Below, in pieces: positions 8,219 through 17,268 of a DNA stretch of 64,000 nucleotides. The translations under genes were made by a program, and so were the position numbers. The notes under the pieces were generated by a model. That model had not been told where the DNA came from, did no database searches, and saw nothing but the letters and a program-made list of their open reading frames with translations. This DNA is from Sphingobium lactosutens (lineage in GTDB: Bacteria > Pseudomonadota > Alphaproteobacteria > Sphingomonadales > Sphingomonadaceae), in NCBI RefSeq assembly GCF_013393185.1, contig NZ_QJQX01000070.1, positions 62,001 to 126,000 of the forward strand. Direction: 5' to 3'. Numbering within the stretch: position 1 is the stretch's first letter; every line of letters begins with the position of its first letter.

Positions 8219-9718
8219 TCAATCCACCGCCGCCGTCGACAGGCCCAGCCCCGGTAAGCCGATCGACCGCTTGCCCGAAAAATCGGTGCGCGCGACGATC
8301 ACGCCCAGCTTCTCCATATAGTCGATCAGCCGCCGCACCCGCCCCGGCGAGCTGGTGCCATAGGCGCGGCCCAGCGCCGCGTCGTCGGGGCAGGTCTGCC
8401 CGTCCAGCGCCGCGCGCGCGATCAGCAGGAAAGGCGCGAGCATATCCTCCGGCACCGGCTCCGCCGCGCGGATCGCATCCTGCCATCGCGGATCGTCGGC
8501 ATCGGCCATGCCTGCCTGCGCCATGGCGAAGCGCTTGCGGAAGGCGGGCAGGTCCAGCGGCGAACGCTTCAGCCCCTTCATCCGGCAGCGCACGCCGAAA
8601 TCCTGATAGAGCGCCGACACGCTGGGCGCGGCATCACCCAGGTCCGCGACGATATCCTCCAGCACGGCGATGACGATCGGCTCATTCTCACCGAAATCCA
8701 GTTCGGGCGCGGCGGGCTTGGCCGACGGCGTGTCGGCCAGCGCGCGCATGATCTCCTCGGCCGGGCGCGGCGGCGGTTCGGCGCGCGGGGGCGGAGGCGG
8801 CAGCGCCTCTTCCTCGACTTTTGCGAAGAGCAGTTCCTGAAAATCCTCGCTGGTGGCGACCGGGGGCGGCATCAGCTTGTGGGTGCCGCCGCGCGTGCCG
8901 GTCTTGACCGCGCCGATCTTCACGGCGACCGGCCGCCGCGCGATCGCGGGGCCAAGGCCAAGGAAGCGGCCGCGCTCCAGATCGCGGATCTGCTCCGCCT
9001 GCCGCCGCTCCATGCCGAGCAGGTCGGCCGCGCGCGCCATGTCGATGTCGAGGAAGGTGCGCCCCATCAGGAAGTTGGACGCTTCGGCCGCGACATTCTT
9101 GGCGAGCTTGGCGAGGCGCTGGGTCGCGATCACCCCGGCAAGGCCCCGCTTGCGCCCGCGACACATGAGGTTGGTCATGGCGGCCAGCGACAGGCGGCGC
9201 GCCTCGTCCGACACGTCGCCGGCGGCGACCGGCGCAAACATCTGCGCCTCGTCCACCACCACCAGCGCGGGATACCAATGGTCGCGCGGCGCATCGAACA
9301 GGGTCGACAGGAAGGTCGCGGCGCATTTCATCTGCGCTTCCAGTTCGAGGCTGTCGAGGCTCAGCACCACCGACGCGCGATGTTCGCGGATGCGCGTCGC
9401 CATCTTGACGATCTCGCGCTCATTATAGTCGCCCGCGTCGATCACCACATGGCCATACTCGTCGGCCAGCGTCACGAAGTCGCCTTCGGGATCGATCACC
9501 ACCTGCTGCACCATGGCGGCGCTCTCCTCCAGCAGGCGGCGCAACAGGTGCGACTTGCCCGACCCCGAATTGCCCTGGACGAGCAGCCGGGTGGCGAGCA
9601 ATTCCTCCACGTCGACGACGACGGCATTGCCGTGGGCGTCTGTTCCTATGCTGATGCTGGCGGTCACTGATGCCCTTTGGCCCAAGCGGGCAGGGGAGTG
9701 CAAGGGCGCGATTGGCAT
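8219..9718 (-). CDS. HerA-like ATPase (DUF87 / FtsK-HerA superfamily)
   Basis: A 499-aa protein with a Walker A motif GNSGSGKS (about 49-56), a Walker B motif ALVVVDEAQ (about 150-158), a sensor-like VIATQRLAKL and a downstream RGRKRG segment. This is the pattern of HerA/DUF87 translocase-type ATPases. The C-terminal third is proline-rich (about 300-330), followed by a winged-helix-like tail. Members act as DNA-pumping hexamers, but here there is no NurA nuclease neighbour, so a role in DNA repair or defence cannot be assigned. A GTG at 9667 (VTASISIG) is an alternative start close to the domain boundary. Confidence 0.82.
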   Translation of the reverse strand: MPIAPLHSPARLGQRASVTASISIGTDAHGNAVVVDVEELLATRLLVQGNSGSGKSHLLRRLLEESAAMVQQVVIDPEGDFVTLADEYGHVVIDAGDYNEREIVKMATRIREHRASVVLSLDSLELEAQMKCAATFLSTLFDAPRDHWYPALVVVDEAQMFAPVAAGDVSDEARRLSLAAMTNLMCRGRKRGLAGVIATQRLAKLAKNVAAEASNFLMGRTFLDIDMARAADLLGMERRQAEQIRDLERGRFLGLGPAIARRPVAVKIGAVKTGTRGGTHKLMPPPVATSEDFQELLFAKVEEEALPPPPPRAEPPPRPAEEIMRALADTPSAKPAAPELDFGENEPIVIAVLEDIVADLGDAAPSVSALYQDFGVRCRMKGLKRSPLDLPAFRKRFAMAQAGMADADDPRWQDAIRAAEPVPEDMLAPFLLIARAALDGQTCPDDAALGRAYGTSSPGRVRRLIDYMEKLGVIVARTDFSGKRSIGLPGLGLSTAAVD

Positions 9719-9790
9719 GCTGGGACAATCGGTCCGCTGGCCGCCGCCCTCTTCCCTGCGCTAGGACGGTAGGATTGAAGGAGCATCGAG

Positions 9791-10225
9791 TTGCGGTTTC
9801 CCCTGTTGGCGTCGTTCATCCTGCTGTCCCTTTCGGCATGTGGCGACGACCGGCGGGAGGAGCGACTACGCGCCGCCGGTCCCAATCCGTCGCTTGCAGC
9901 CTTGATGAAGGTCGCCGATGCCGATGCCGGCGCGCGCAAGTTCGGCGTCTGCGCCGGCTGTCACAAGGCGAGCAAGGGGGCGCCCGATTTCGGCGGTCCC
10001 AATCTCTACGGCATAATGGGCCGGCAGATGGGACAGAATAGCAGCCGGTTCGGCTATTCGACGGCGCTGGTCGAGAAAGCGGGCCGATGGGACGCCGCCA
10101 CGCTCGACGCCTGGATCGCCAATCCGCGGAAGGTCGTACCCGGCACCAACATGCAGTTCATGGGCGTCGGCGACCCGCTCGACCGGGCGGACATCATCGC
10201 CTTTCTCGAACGCCAGTCGGATTGA
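9791..10225 (+). CDS. c-type cytochrome lipoprotein
   Basis: A 144-aa exported electron carrier with a single haem-binding CAGCH motif at about residues 55-59. The axial methionine is most likely the one in GTNMQFMG (about 118-125), as in cytochrome c2/c550-type domains. The N-terminus has a hydrophobic stretch ending in LSLSAC, a lipobox, so the protein is probably anchored to a membrane on the periplasmic side. The start is TTG; AAGGA lies 8 bases upstream and no ATG precedes the signal sequence. It is divergent from the HerA-like gene and 71 bases upstream of ppc. Confidence 0.88.
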   Translation: MRFPLLASFILLSLSACGDDRREERLRAAGPNPSLAALMKVADADAGARKFGVCAGCHKASKGAPDFGGPNLYGIMGRQMGQNSSRFGYSTALVEKAGRWDAATLDAWIANPRKVVPGTNMQFMGVGDPLDRADIIAFLERQSD

Positions 10226-10296
10226 GGCGGCGGACGGATAAATATCCATGCTCCCGCCTTGACCGATGGATTGTTGCGGTGCAGCATAACCCCATT

Positions 10297-12999
10297 ATGG
10301 AGAGCATAGCACAAGCCCAATCCGCGCCTGCGATCACGCAGAATCCCGATATCCGCTATCTGGGGCGCCTGCTGGGCGACGTCATTCGCGCCTATGGGGG
10401 TGAGAAGCTCTACAAGCAGACCGAATATATCCGCTCCGCCTCGGTCGACCGGGCGCGCGGGGTGCAGGGCGCGGACCTGACCGACACCGGGCTGGATGCG
10501 CTCAGCCTCGACGATACGCTGAATTTCACGCGCGGTTTCATGCTCTTCTCGATGCTCGCCAACCTGGCCGAGGACCGGCAGGGCGTTGCGGCGGAGCCGG
10601 GCGCGGACGTGGCGTCGGCGGTCGCTAAGCTGGAGGCAGAAGGCGTGAGCCGCGACGCGGTGCTGGAACTTCTCTCGCACAGCCTGATCGTGCCCGTCCT
10701 CACCGCCCACCCGACCGAGGTGCGGCGCAAGAGCATGATCGACCACAAGAATCGCATCGCCGACCTGATGCACCTGAAAGACGCCGGCCGTACCGAAACC
10801 GACGAGGGCGAAAATCTGGACGAAGCGATCTTCCGCCAGATCGCGCTTCTCTGGCAGACCCGCCCGCTGCGCCGTGAAAAGCTGTTCGTGCAGGATGAGA
10901 TCGACAATGTCCTGACCTATTTCCGCGACATCTTCCTGCCCGTCTTGCCAGCGCTCTATGCGCGCTGGGAACGGGTGCTGGGCGCGCGGCCGCACAGCTT
11001 CCTGCGCGTGGGCAACTGGATCGGCGGCGACCGCGACGGCAATCCCTTCGTCCAGGCGCCGCAGCTGCGATCCGCGCTGGGGCGCGGGTGCGAAGCGGCG
11101 CTCGTCTTCTATATGGACGGGGTCCACGGCCTGGGCGCGGAACTCTCGCTTTCGACCGAACTCGCCCATGTGCCGCAGGCGGTGCTGGATCTGGCGGAGG
11201 CCAGCGGCGACGCCTCGCCCAGCCGGCAGGACGAACCCTATCGCCGGGCATTGTCGGGCATCTATGCGCGACTCGCCGCCACCTATGCCGCCTTGGTGGG
11301 CAAGGCGCCGCCGCGCCCCTCCGCGCTCAAGGGAGAGGCCTATGCCAACCCCACCGACCTGCGCCACGATCTGGTGCTGGTCGCGCAAGGGCTGGCGAGC
11401 GAGGGCGACGGCGCGCTGTCGACCGGCGGCGCGCTTGGTCGCCTGATTCGCGCGGTCGAAACGTTCGGCTTCCACCTCGCCACGCTCGACATGCGTCAGA
11501 ACAGCGCCGTGCATGAACGGGTCGTGGCCGAACTGCTCAAGGTCGCGGGCGTCGAGGCGGACTATCTCGCGCTCGACGAATATGCGCGCATCGCGTTGCT
11601 GCGCCGGGAACTGGCGAACAACCGGCCGCTCGGCGGGCGCTTTTCCGCCTATAGCGAGGAAACGGCGTCCGAACTGGCGATCGTCCATGCCGCAGCGCAA
11701 GCGCATCGCACTTACGGCCCGCAGAGCATCACCCACTATATTATCTCCAAGGCCGAAAGCGTGTCGGACCTGCTGGAGGTGAACATATTGCTCAAGGAAG
11801 CGGGCCTATGGCAGGCCGGCACCGACGGCGCGCCGCCGCAGGCCGCGATCATGGCGATTCCGCTGTTCGAGACGATCGCCGACCTTGACGCCGCGCCCAG
11901 CATCATGACCGCCTATTTCGGCCTGCCCGAAATCGCCGGCGTGGTGAAGGATCGCGGCCATCAGGAAGTGATGATCGGCTATTCCGACAGCAACAAGGAT
12001 GGCGGCTACATCACCTCCACCTGGGGTCTCTACAAGGCGAGCCAGGCGCTGGAGCCGGTCTTCGCCGATGCGGGCGCGGCGATGCAGCTCTTCCACGGGC
12101 GCGGCGGCGCGGTCGGGCGCGGCGGCGGCTCGGCCTTCGCCGCGATTCAGGCCCAGCCCAAGGGGAGCGTGCAGGGCCGCATCCGCATCACCGAACAGGG
12201 CGAGGTGATCGCCGCCAAGTTCGGCACGCGCGACGTCGCCATGACCAATCTTGAAGCGATGACCAGCGCCACCCTGCTCGCCAGTCTGGAACCGGAGGGC
12301 ATTTCGCAGAAGGACGCCGCCCGCTTCGCAGGGGCGATGGACGAACTGTCGAAGAACGCCTTCTCCGCCTATCGCGATCTCGTCTACGGCACGAACGGGT
12401 TCAAGGAGTTCTTCCGCGAACTCACCCCGATCCAGGAAATCTCCGGTCTCAAGATCGGATCGCGGCCCGCCAGTCGCACCAAAAGCACCGCGATCGAGGA
12501 TCTGCGCGCCATTCCCTGGGTGTTCAGTTGGGCGCAGGCGCGTGTCATGCTGCCGGGCTGGTATGGCGTGGGTCATGCGCTGTCCGCCTTCGAGGACAAG
12601 GCGCTGCTGGCCGACATGGCGCAGCACTGGTCGTTCCTGAAGTCCGCGCTCGCCAATCTGGAGATGGTGCTGGCGAAGTCCGACCTCGGCATCGCCGCCC
12701 GCTACCTGCCGCTGGTCGAGGATCAGGCGGCGGGGGAGGCGATCTTCGGCCGTATCCGCGACGGGTGGGCACAAGCGCATGACGGCCTGCTCACTGCCAC
12801 CGGCCAGTCGCGCCTGCTGGAGAAGAGCCCGGCGCTCGACACCTCGATCCGGCTGCGCCTGCCCTATATCGAGCCGCTCAATCTGCTCCAGGTCGAACTG
12901 CTGAAACGCCACCGTGCCGGCGAGGATGACGCGCGGGTGAAGGAAGGCATCGAACTGTCGATCAACGCGATCGCCACGGCGCTGCGCAATAGCGGGTAG
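10297..12999 (+). CDS. ppc: Phosphoenolpyruvate carboxylase
   Basis: A 900-aa enzyme that carboxylates PEP to oxaloacetate to refill the TCA cycle. The catalytic motifs are all visible: LTAHPTEVRRKS with the essential histidine, GGDRDGNPF, GYSDSNKDGGYITS, and FHGRGGAVGRGGG with the glycine-rich PEP loop. The C-terminus ends NSG, matching the conserved NTG end. The frame is open from 10087, but that upstream part is antisense to or overlaps the cytochrome gene. The ATG at 10297 gives the usual length and N-terminus. Confidence 0.97.
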   Translation: MESIAQAQSAPAITQNPDIRYLGRLLGDVIRAYGGEKLYKQTEYIRSASVDRARGVQGADLTDTGLDALSLDDTLNFTRGFMLFSMLANLAEDRQGVAAEPGADVASAVAKLEAEGVSRDAVLELLSHSLIVPVLTAHPTEVRRKSMIDHKNRIADLMHLKDAGRTETDEGENLDEAIFRQIALLWQTRPLRREKLFVQDEIDNVLTYFRDIFLPVLPALYARWERVLGARPHSFLRVGNWIGGDRDGNPFVQAPQLRSALGRGCEAALVFYMDGVHGLGAELSLSTELAHVPQAVLDLAEASGDASPSRQDEPYRRALSGIYARLAATYAALVGKAPPRPSALKGEAYANPTDLRHDLVLVAQGLASEGDGALSTGGALGRLIRAVETFGFHLATLDMRQNSAVHERVVAELLKVAGVEADYLALDEYARIALLRRELANNRPLGGRFSAYSEETASELAIVHAAAQAHRTYGPQSITHYIISKAESVSDLLEVNILLKEAGLWQAGTDGAPPQAAIMAIPLFETIADLDAAPSIMTAYFGLPEIAGVVKDRGHQEVMIGYSDSNKDGGYITSTWGLYKASQALEPVFADAGAAMQLFHGRGGAVGRGGGSAFAAIQAQPKGSVQGRIRITEQGEVIAAKFGTRDVAMTNLEAMTSATLLASLEPEGISQKDAARFAGAMDELSKNAFSAYRDLVYGTNGFKEFFRELTPIQEISGLKIGSRPASRTKSTAIEDLRAIPWVFSWAQARVMLPGWYGVGHALSAFEDKALLADMAQHWSFLKSALANLEMVLAKSDLGIAARYLPLVEDQAAGEAIFGRIRDGWAQAHDGLLTATGQSRLLEKSPALDTSIRLRLPYIEPLNLLQVELLKRHRAGEDDARVKEGIELSINAIATALRNSG

Positions 13000-13057
13000 G
13001 GTGGACGGCTATCCTTCTCCCCTTATCCTAGGGGCGGGTTATCCATTCCTTCCCTAT

Positions 13058-13146
13058 CGTCGTTCCCGCGCAGGCGGGAACCCATGTCTCTCCACCCGAT
13101 TCGATTACCGAAGGCGAGATGGATCCCCGCTTACGCGGGGATAACG
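13058..13146. repeat. Palindromic repeat, type TTCCCGCG...GCGGGGAT, copy 1
   Basis: Left hairpin GTTCCCGC/GCGGGAAC, then CCATGTCTC...GAGATGG, then right hairpin CCCCGC/GCGGGG. The ends CGT.../...ACG are mutually inverted. The same arrangement recurs at 49199-49288. The element fills the space between ppc and the small membrane-protein gene and probably works as a terminator for both. Confidence 0.85.
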
Positions 13147-13148
13147 GG

Positions 13149-13475
13149 TCATCCACCACTACGATCATACCGCTGGAACAGCTTCTCGGTGGTGATCTTT
13201 GCAATCGGATTGGCCACCAATGCGGCCAGCAGTACAGTCATCACAGCCCATCCCTTGAGGTCACTCGGTGGTGCAATGAATATCCACGAAAGCCCAAGGA
13301 TCAGGATGGAGGTCGGGATAACCCAGCGCGTGACCACACGTCCAAAAGCCGGGTTTGCTCTGGCAATTCTTTTTCCCGCCAGAAAATAGAACAGAGCGGT
13401 AGCAGCCGCCACGGACAGGCCGACTGCACCAATCGCCAGCAGATCTTCCAACGCGTTCCAGCGCCATTGTTCCAA
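13149..13475 (-). CDS. Small membrane protein of unknown function
   Basis: A 108-aa frame with three hydrophobic segments (about 11-33, 48-67 and 72-90) and a basic C-terminus. Codon composition is less GC-biased than its neighbours. I recognise no family. The start ATG at 13475 has no strong ribosome-binding site. It lies alone between two repeat-containing intergenic regions, so it may be an acquired or lineage-specific gene. The hydrophobic pattern and the absence of a better overlapping frame argue that it is real. Confidence 0.6.
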   Translation of the reverse strand: MEQWRWNALEDLLAIGAVGLSVAAATALFYFLAGKRIARANPAFGRVVTRWVIPTSILILGLSWIFIAPPSDLKGWAVMTVLLAALVANPIAKITTEKLFQRYDRSGG

Positions 13476-13611
13476 GCAGCCTCTCCCCGCAATGTCAGCA
13501 GATTTGTGCGTGAGGTGATGTTGGCTGACAGTTGCTGACCGGGCAACGCCGTATGCTCTGTCCTACATCCCGCTCCCTATGCGATAAGCCCGCCCAAGCC
13601 CCACAAACACA

Positions 13612-13648
13612 TTGCGCCGGACTGCCCGATAGGATCAGCCCGGCGCAA
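13612..13648. terminator. Stem-loop TTGCGCCGG/CCGGCGCAA
   Basis: Perfect 9-bp inverted arms (13612-13620 and 13640-13648) around a 19-base spacer, immediately before the 38-bp conserved motif and downstream of the OPT transporter gene. It may terminate that gene or be part of a repeated element. Confidence 0.5.
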
Positions 13649-13649
13649 C

Positions 13650-13687
13650 ATAATGTCAGAATCTGCGGGAAAGGTGCGAAGTTAAGC
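13650..13687 (+). repeat. 38-bp conserved intergenic motif, copy 1
   Basis: ATAATGTCAGAATCTGCGGG followed by AAAGGTGCGAAGTTAAGC matches 51269-51306 at 34 of 38 positions without gaps. In both places it directly follows the right arm of an inverted repeat. Function unknown. It is not part of any recognisable gene. Confidence 0.8.
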
Positions 13688-13698
13688 CCGCGCCTGTC

Positions 13699-15678
13699 TC
13701 ACGCCAGCGGGTCGGAGGCCCAGCGCTTCAGCCGCGCATAGAGGCCTGCGATCACGCCCGCGAAGATCAGTACCGCGAGCGGCACCGCCCAGTGGCTTTC
13801 GCCCACCAGCGCCAGCGGCGCGTCGCTGTCGGTGCCCGCGACGATGCCCGCGAAGGCGACCCCGAACAGGCTTTCGCCGACGATGAAGCCGGTCGCCATC
13901 AGCACGCCCATGCGCTCGGCGAATTCCGGGTTGCTCTGGCGCAGCGCCCAGCGGTTGTAGACATGGCCGATCAGCGCGCCGACCGGGATCAGCAGGGTCA
14001 GCGCCATCGGCAGGTAGATGCCCATGCCGACCGCGAGCGGCGGCAGGCGCAGCCTGCCCGACTTGCCCAGCAATTCGTCGATCGCGATCACGACGACGCC
14101 GATGCCCGCGCCGATGCCGATCAGGCCCCAGTCGAGGTCGCCGCCCAGCACGCCCTTGGCCAGCGCCGAGATCAGCGCGGCCTGCGGGGCGGGCAGCGCG
14201 CTCGCCTTGGCGCCCGGCGCCCCGGCAAAGCCGAAGGCGCTGTTCAGCAAGTCCAGCACCGGCGGGATGACCAGCGCGCCGAAGATGACGCCCAGCACCA
14301 ATGCGACCTGCTGTTTCCACGGCGTCGCGCCGACCAGCTGGCCGGTCTTCAGATCCTGGAGATTGTCGTTGGAAATGGTCGCGATGCCGAAGACGATCGC
14401 GGTGGTGAACAGCGCATAGGCGATCAGCGCCTGGGTCTGCGACGGATCGCTATGGCCCGACCCATAAATGGCGGCGAGCAGCAGCGACGCGCCCAGCACG
14501 GCGAGGATGCCGACGCCCGAAATCGGGCTGTTCGACGCGCCGATCAGGCCCGCCATATAGCCGCAGACCGATGCGATGACGATGCCCGCCACCAGCACAT
14601 AGGCCAGGGTCAGCGCGATCACCGGAATGGGATTGGCGGCGATCGGCCCGCCCTGCGCGAAGATCCAGAGCAGCACGCCGATCGGCAGCAGCGCGGCCAA
14701 TATGGTGCCGCCGACGATGGAGATCGGCAGGTCGCGCTCGGTAATGTCGAGGCTGGCGGCATTGCCCGACTTGCGCGTGGCGTTGGCGGCCAAAGCGGAG
14801 CGGATGCCGCTGACGATCGGGCCGAGGATCTTGAGCAGGGTCCAGATCGCCGCGACGCCGATCGTGCCCGCGCCGATGAAGCGCGCCTTCATGCGGAAAG
14901 CGGTGCCGACGATGTCGGACAGGTCCGCGCCGGCGGGCAGCGGGGCGGTCAGATAGGGGACGAGGCCGGTCCAGCTGATCAGCAGGCCGATGAACATGGC
15001 GACGCCCACCGACAGGCCGACCAGATGGCCGACGCCGATCAGCGCCATAGAAAAGCTGGTCGAGACCGATGTCGCGCCCGCGCCGAACTTGAAGAAGGTC
15101 GCGGCTTCCTCCGCGATGATCTTCGTCTTGGCGACGATCGAGAAGCTCGCGGCGGCGATGGCGCTGGCGACGATGGCGGCCAGGCCGCGCTTATTCTCTT
15201 CCAGCCCCTCGCGCGAACCTGCACCGACCTTCAGCACTTCGGCCGCCGCGACGCCTTCGGGATAGGGGAGGTCGGACCCGGTGACGAGCGCGCGGCGCAG
15301 CGGCACCGAATACATGACGCCCAATATGCCGCCGGTCGCGATGGTGAAGGCGGACAGCCAATAGGGGAAGCCCTGCCACCAGCCGATGATGACCAGGCCC
15401 GGCAGCACGAAGATGATGGCGGACAGGGTGCCGGCGGCCGACGCGATGGTCTGGACGATGTTGTTTTCCAGGATCGTGCCGGTCGCGAACAGTCGCAGCA
15501 CCGCCATGGAGATGACTGCTGCCGGGATCGACGTCGCGAAGGTCAGGCCGATCTTGAGGCCCAGATAGACGTTCGCCGCGGTGAAAACGAGGGTGATGAG
15601 CGCGCCCAGAATGACGCCGCGCAGCGTCAGTTCGGCCATCCCGCTGGTCTGTGGCCCATGGCCCTTACCGTCCGTCAT
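13699..15678 (-). CDS. OPT family oligopeptide transporter
   Basis: A 659-aa integral membrane protein with at least twelve hydrophobic segments. It shows the OPT-family features: an N-terminal LTLRGVILGALITLVFTAANVYLGLK-like first helix, LPYPEGVAAAEVLKVG (the conserved YP.G.A..E.L. loop), and a late FVGES-like GFIVGES. Prokaryotic OPT proteins import oligopeptides or metal chelates by proton symport; the substrate is not predictable here. Three ATGs are clustered at the start. AAGGA is optimally spaced (about 10 bases) from the one at 15678, which is why it was chosen over 15687. Confidence 0.93.
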   Translation of the reverse strand: MTDGKGHGPQTSGMAELTLRGVILGALITLVFTAANVYLGLKIGLTFATSIPAAVISMAVLRLFATGTILENNIVQTIASAAGTLSAIIFVLPGLVIIGWWQGFPYWLSAFTIATGGILGVMYSVPLRRALVTGSDLPYPEGVAAAEVLKVGAGSREGLEENKRGLAAIVASAIAAASFSIVAKTKIIAEEAATFFKFGAGATSVSTSFSMALIGVGHLVGLSVGVAMFIGLLISWTGLVPYLTAPLPAGADLSDIVGTAFRMKARFIGAGTIGVAAIWTLLKILGPIVSGIRSALAANATRKSGNAASLDITERDLPISIVGGTILAALLPIGVLLWIFAQGGPIAANPIPVIALTLAYVLVAGIVIASVCGYMAGLIGASNSPISGVGILAVLGASLLLAAIYGSGHSDPSQTQALIAYALFTTAIVFGIATISNDNLQDLKTGQLVGATPWKQQVALVLGVIFGALVIPPVLDLLNSAFGFAGAPGAKASALPAPQAALISALAKGVLGGDLDWGLIGIGAGIGVVVIAIDELLGKSGRLRLPPLAVGMGIYLPMALTLLIPVGALIGHVYNRWALRQSNPEFAERMGVLMATGFIVGESLFGVAFAGIVAGTDSDAPLALVGESHWAVPLAVLIFAGVIAGLYARLKRWASDPLA

Positions 15679-15760
15679 CAGCATCATTTCCTTAGCGTGG
15701 CAGCATATGTCGATCGGCTGGTAATAATGTTGCTTGACCGTGGATCAATCGGAAAGTGGG

Positions 15761-16516
15761 TCAGGAGGCGCTTTCCGCCTTGGCCTGTGCCGGTGCGACA
15801 CGGTCGAGCCAGGCGTCGACCAGCCCGGTCCAGCGCTGATAGCCGCGCGCATTCATGTGCAGGCCGTCGGGGCGGAAGAGCGAGGCGTCGGGCAGGCCGT
15901 CCGGCGCCAGCAGCACCGTGCCGACGTCGAGATAGGCAAAGCCGTCCGCCCTGGCGCGGGCGGCAACGGCGGCATTGACCTGCTCCATCTTGGGGTGGAG
16001 CGTCCAGCGGATCGGGCTGGGCTTCAGCGACAGGAAGGCGATGGGCGCGCGCGGATAGTCGGAGCGCAACTTCTTCAGCAGCGCCAGTATGTCGCGCGTC
16101 ACCGTTTCGGGCGCGGTGCCGGCAGCCAGATCATTCTCGCCCACATAGACGACGATCGAGCGGGGCGCGACCGGCGGCAGAAGCCGCCTGTAATAATGGA
16201 GCACATGCGCCGTGGTCGCACCGCCAAAGCCGCGGTTGACCGTGCCGATATCATGGAAGCTGCCGCTGATGTCCCACAGCCGGATGCTGGAACTGCCGAG
16301 GAACAATGTCGCGTTGCGCACCGGCGGCCCGGCGACGTTGGCCTTGGCGAATGCTTCCACTTCCCGCGAGAAGGGGAAGACCGGGTCGGCATTGGGCGGC
16401 GGCGTGGCGGCGGCGGACAGTGCGCAGGCGAACAGCAGCACGCCGAGGCCGCCGATGGGCGCCCATGATCGCCTAGTGGCGATGGAGCGGGCGAAGGCGA
16501 TATTTGCCGTCTGCAT
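15761..16516 (-). CDS. SGNH/GDSL-type esterase, exported
   Basis: A 251-aa SGNH hydrolase. Block I is FLGSSSIRLW (nucleophile Ser), block II RGFGGATT (Gly), block III YVGENDL (Asn) and block V RPDGLHMN (Asp/His pair). The N-terminus (about 16-38) is a hydrophobic signal sequence ending ALSAAA, so the enzyme is likely periplasmic or secreted. The only good ATG at 16516 makes it overlap the end of hspQ by 44 bases in another frame, implying co-transcription. Natural substrates of this group are acyl or acetyl esters on glycans or lipids; none can be named. Confidence 0.85.
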   Translation of the reverse strand: MQTANIAFARSIATRRSWAPIGGLGVLLFACALSAAATPPPNADPVFPFSREVEAFAKANVAGPPVRNATLFLGSSSIRLWDISGSFHDIGTVNRGFGGATTAHVLHYYRRLLPPVAPRSIVVYVGENDLAAGTAPETVTRDILALLKKLRSDYPRAPIAFLSLKPSPIRWTLHPKMEQVNAAVAARARADGFAYLDVGTVLLAPDGLPDASLFRPDGLHMNARGYQRWTGLVDAWLDRVAPAQAKAESAS

Positions 16517-16844
16517 AGCTGCCGAACATGTCGGTGATGGCGGGGTGGTCGATCGGCTCGTCGCTGTCGTCCGACACCAGATTCTGCTGGCTGACATAAG
16601 CGACATAGCTCGACTCGCCATTTTCGGCGAGCAGATGGTAGAAGGGCTGCTGCTTGTCGGGCCGGGCATGTTCGGGAATCGCGTCATACCATTCCTCGCT
16701 GTTGGCGAAGACCGGATCGATATCGAACACGACGCCGCGGAAACCGAACATGCGATGCTTGACCACATCGCCGATATTGAAGCGGGCATGGACGATCGGC
16801 GGGGCGGAAACACCGGCGCCGAAAATCTGAATCGTGTCTCTCAT
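16473..16844 (-). CDS. hspQ: Heat shock protein HspQ (YccV-like)
   Basis: A 123-aa protein with the HspQ/YccV hemimethylated-DNA-binding fold: ARFNIGDVVKHRMFGFRGVVFDIDP at about 20-44, then PFYHLLAENGESSYVAYVSQQNL at about 67-89. HspQ modulates Lon-dependent proteolysis and degradation of mutant DnaA in enterobacteria. Its last 44 bases overlap the esterase gene, so the two form one transcript. Upstream there is a CTTG element that could belong to a heat-shock promoter, but the -10 is unconvincing. Confidence 0.93.
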   Translation of the reverse strand: MRDTIQIFGAGVSAPPIVHARFNIGDVVKHRMFGFRGVVFDIDPVFANSEEWYDAIPEHARPDKQQPFYHLLAENGESSYVAYVSQQNLVSDDSDEPIDHPAITDMFGSYADGKYRLRPLHRH

Positions 16845-16968
16845 ATGACCAATTTAGGACTCTGTGCCGCCGACACAAGAAAAATACCTGATTGCCGGCT
16901 TGGCAAGCGCGATTTCATTCGCTAATGGCCGCCCCTCGACCGGAACGGCCCAGCGCCGGACCTTCTGC

Positions 16969-17058
<90 letters not shown>

Positions 17059-17268
17059 CTTACTTCCTAAGTCATGGTTTTATCGCAACAATAGTGGGTC
17101 GATCCCAAGCTCAGCCGGCTTGCGGGATGCCGGGCAGATGGGCAACATGGGGCAAGGGCCATCGCGCCCGCCAGTCTTGCGAGTATCCAGCCCATGTTTC
17201 TGTCCGCGACCGTGGCGACCAATCCCATCCCTTCTGCGAACGGGCCGCGGCGCTAGGGCGCGCCGGTC

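Noticed and set aside
10087-10296. 70-codon N-terminal extension of PEP carboxylase
   Set aside because: These codons overlap the end of the cytochrome gene and are Arg-rich. The ATG at 10297 gives the family start.
10054-11736. 560-codon minus-strand frame opposite ppc and the cytochrome gene
   Set aside because: It runs across two real genes in antisense and has no motif.
13792-15978. 728-codon open frame on the plus strand opposite the OPT transporter
   Set aside because: It has low-complexity D/R/Q/A-rich composition typical of the antisense of a high-GC membrane-protein gene. The opposite strand carries a full OPT family protein.
16845-16968. Heat-shock (RpoH) promoter for hspQ
   Set aside because: A CTTG element exists on the minus strand, but no convincing -10 at proper spacing was found, so it was not called.
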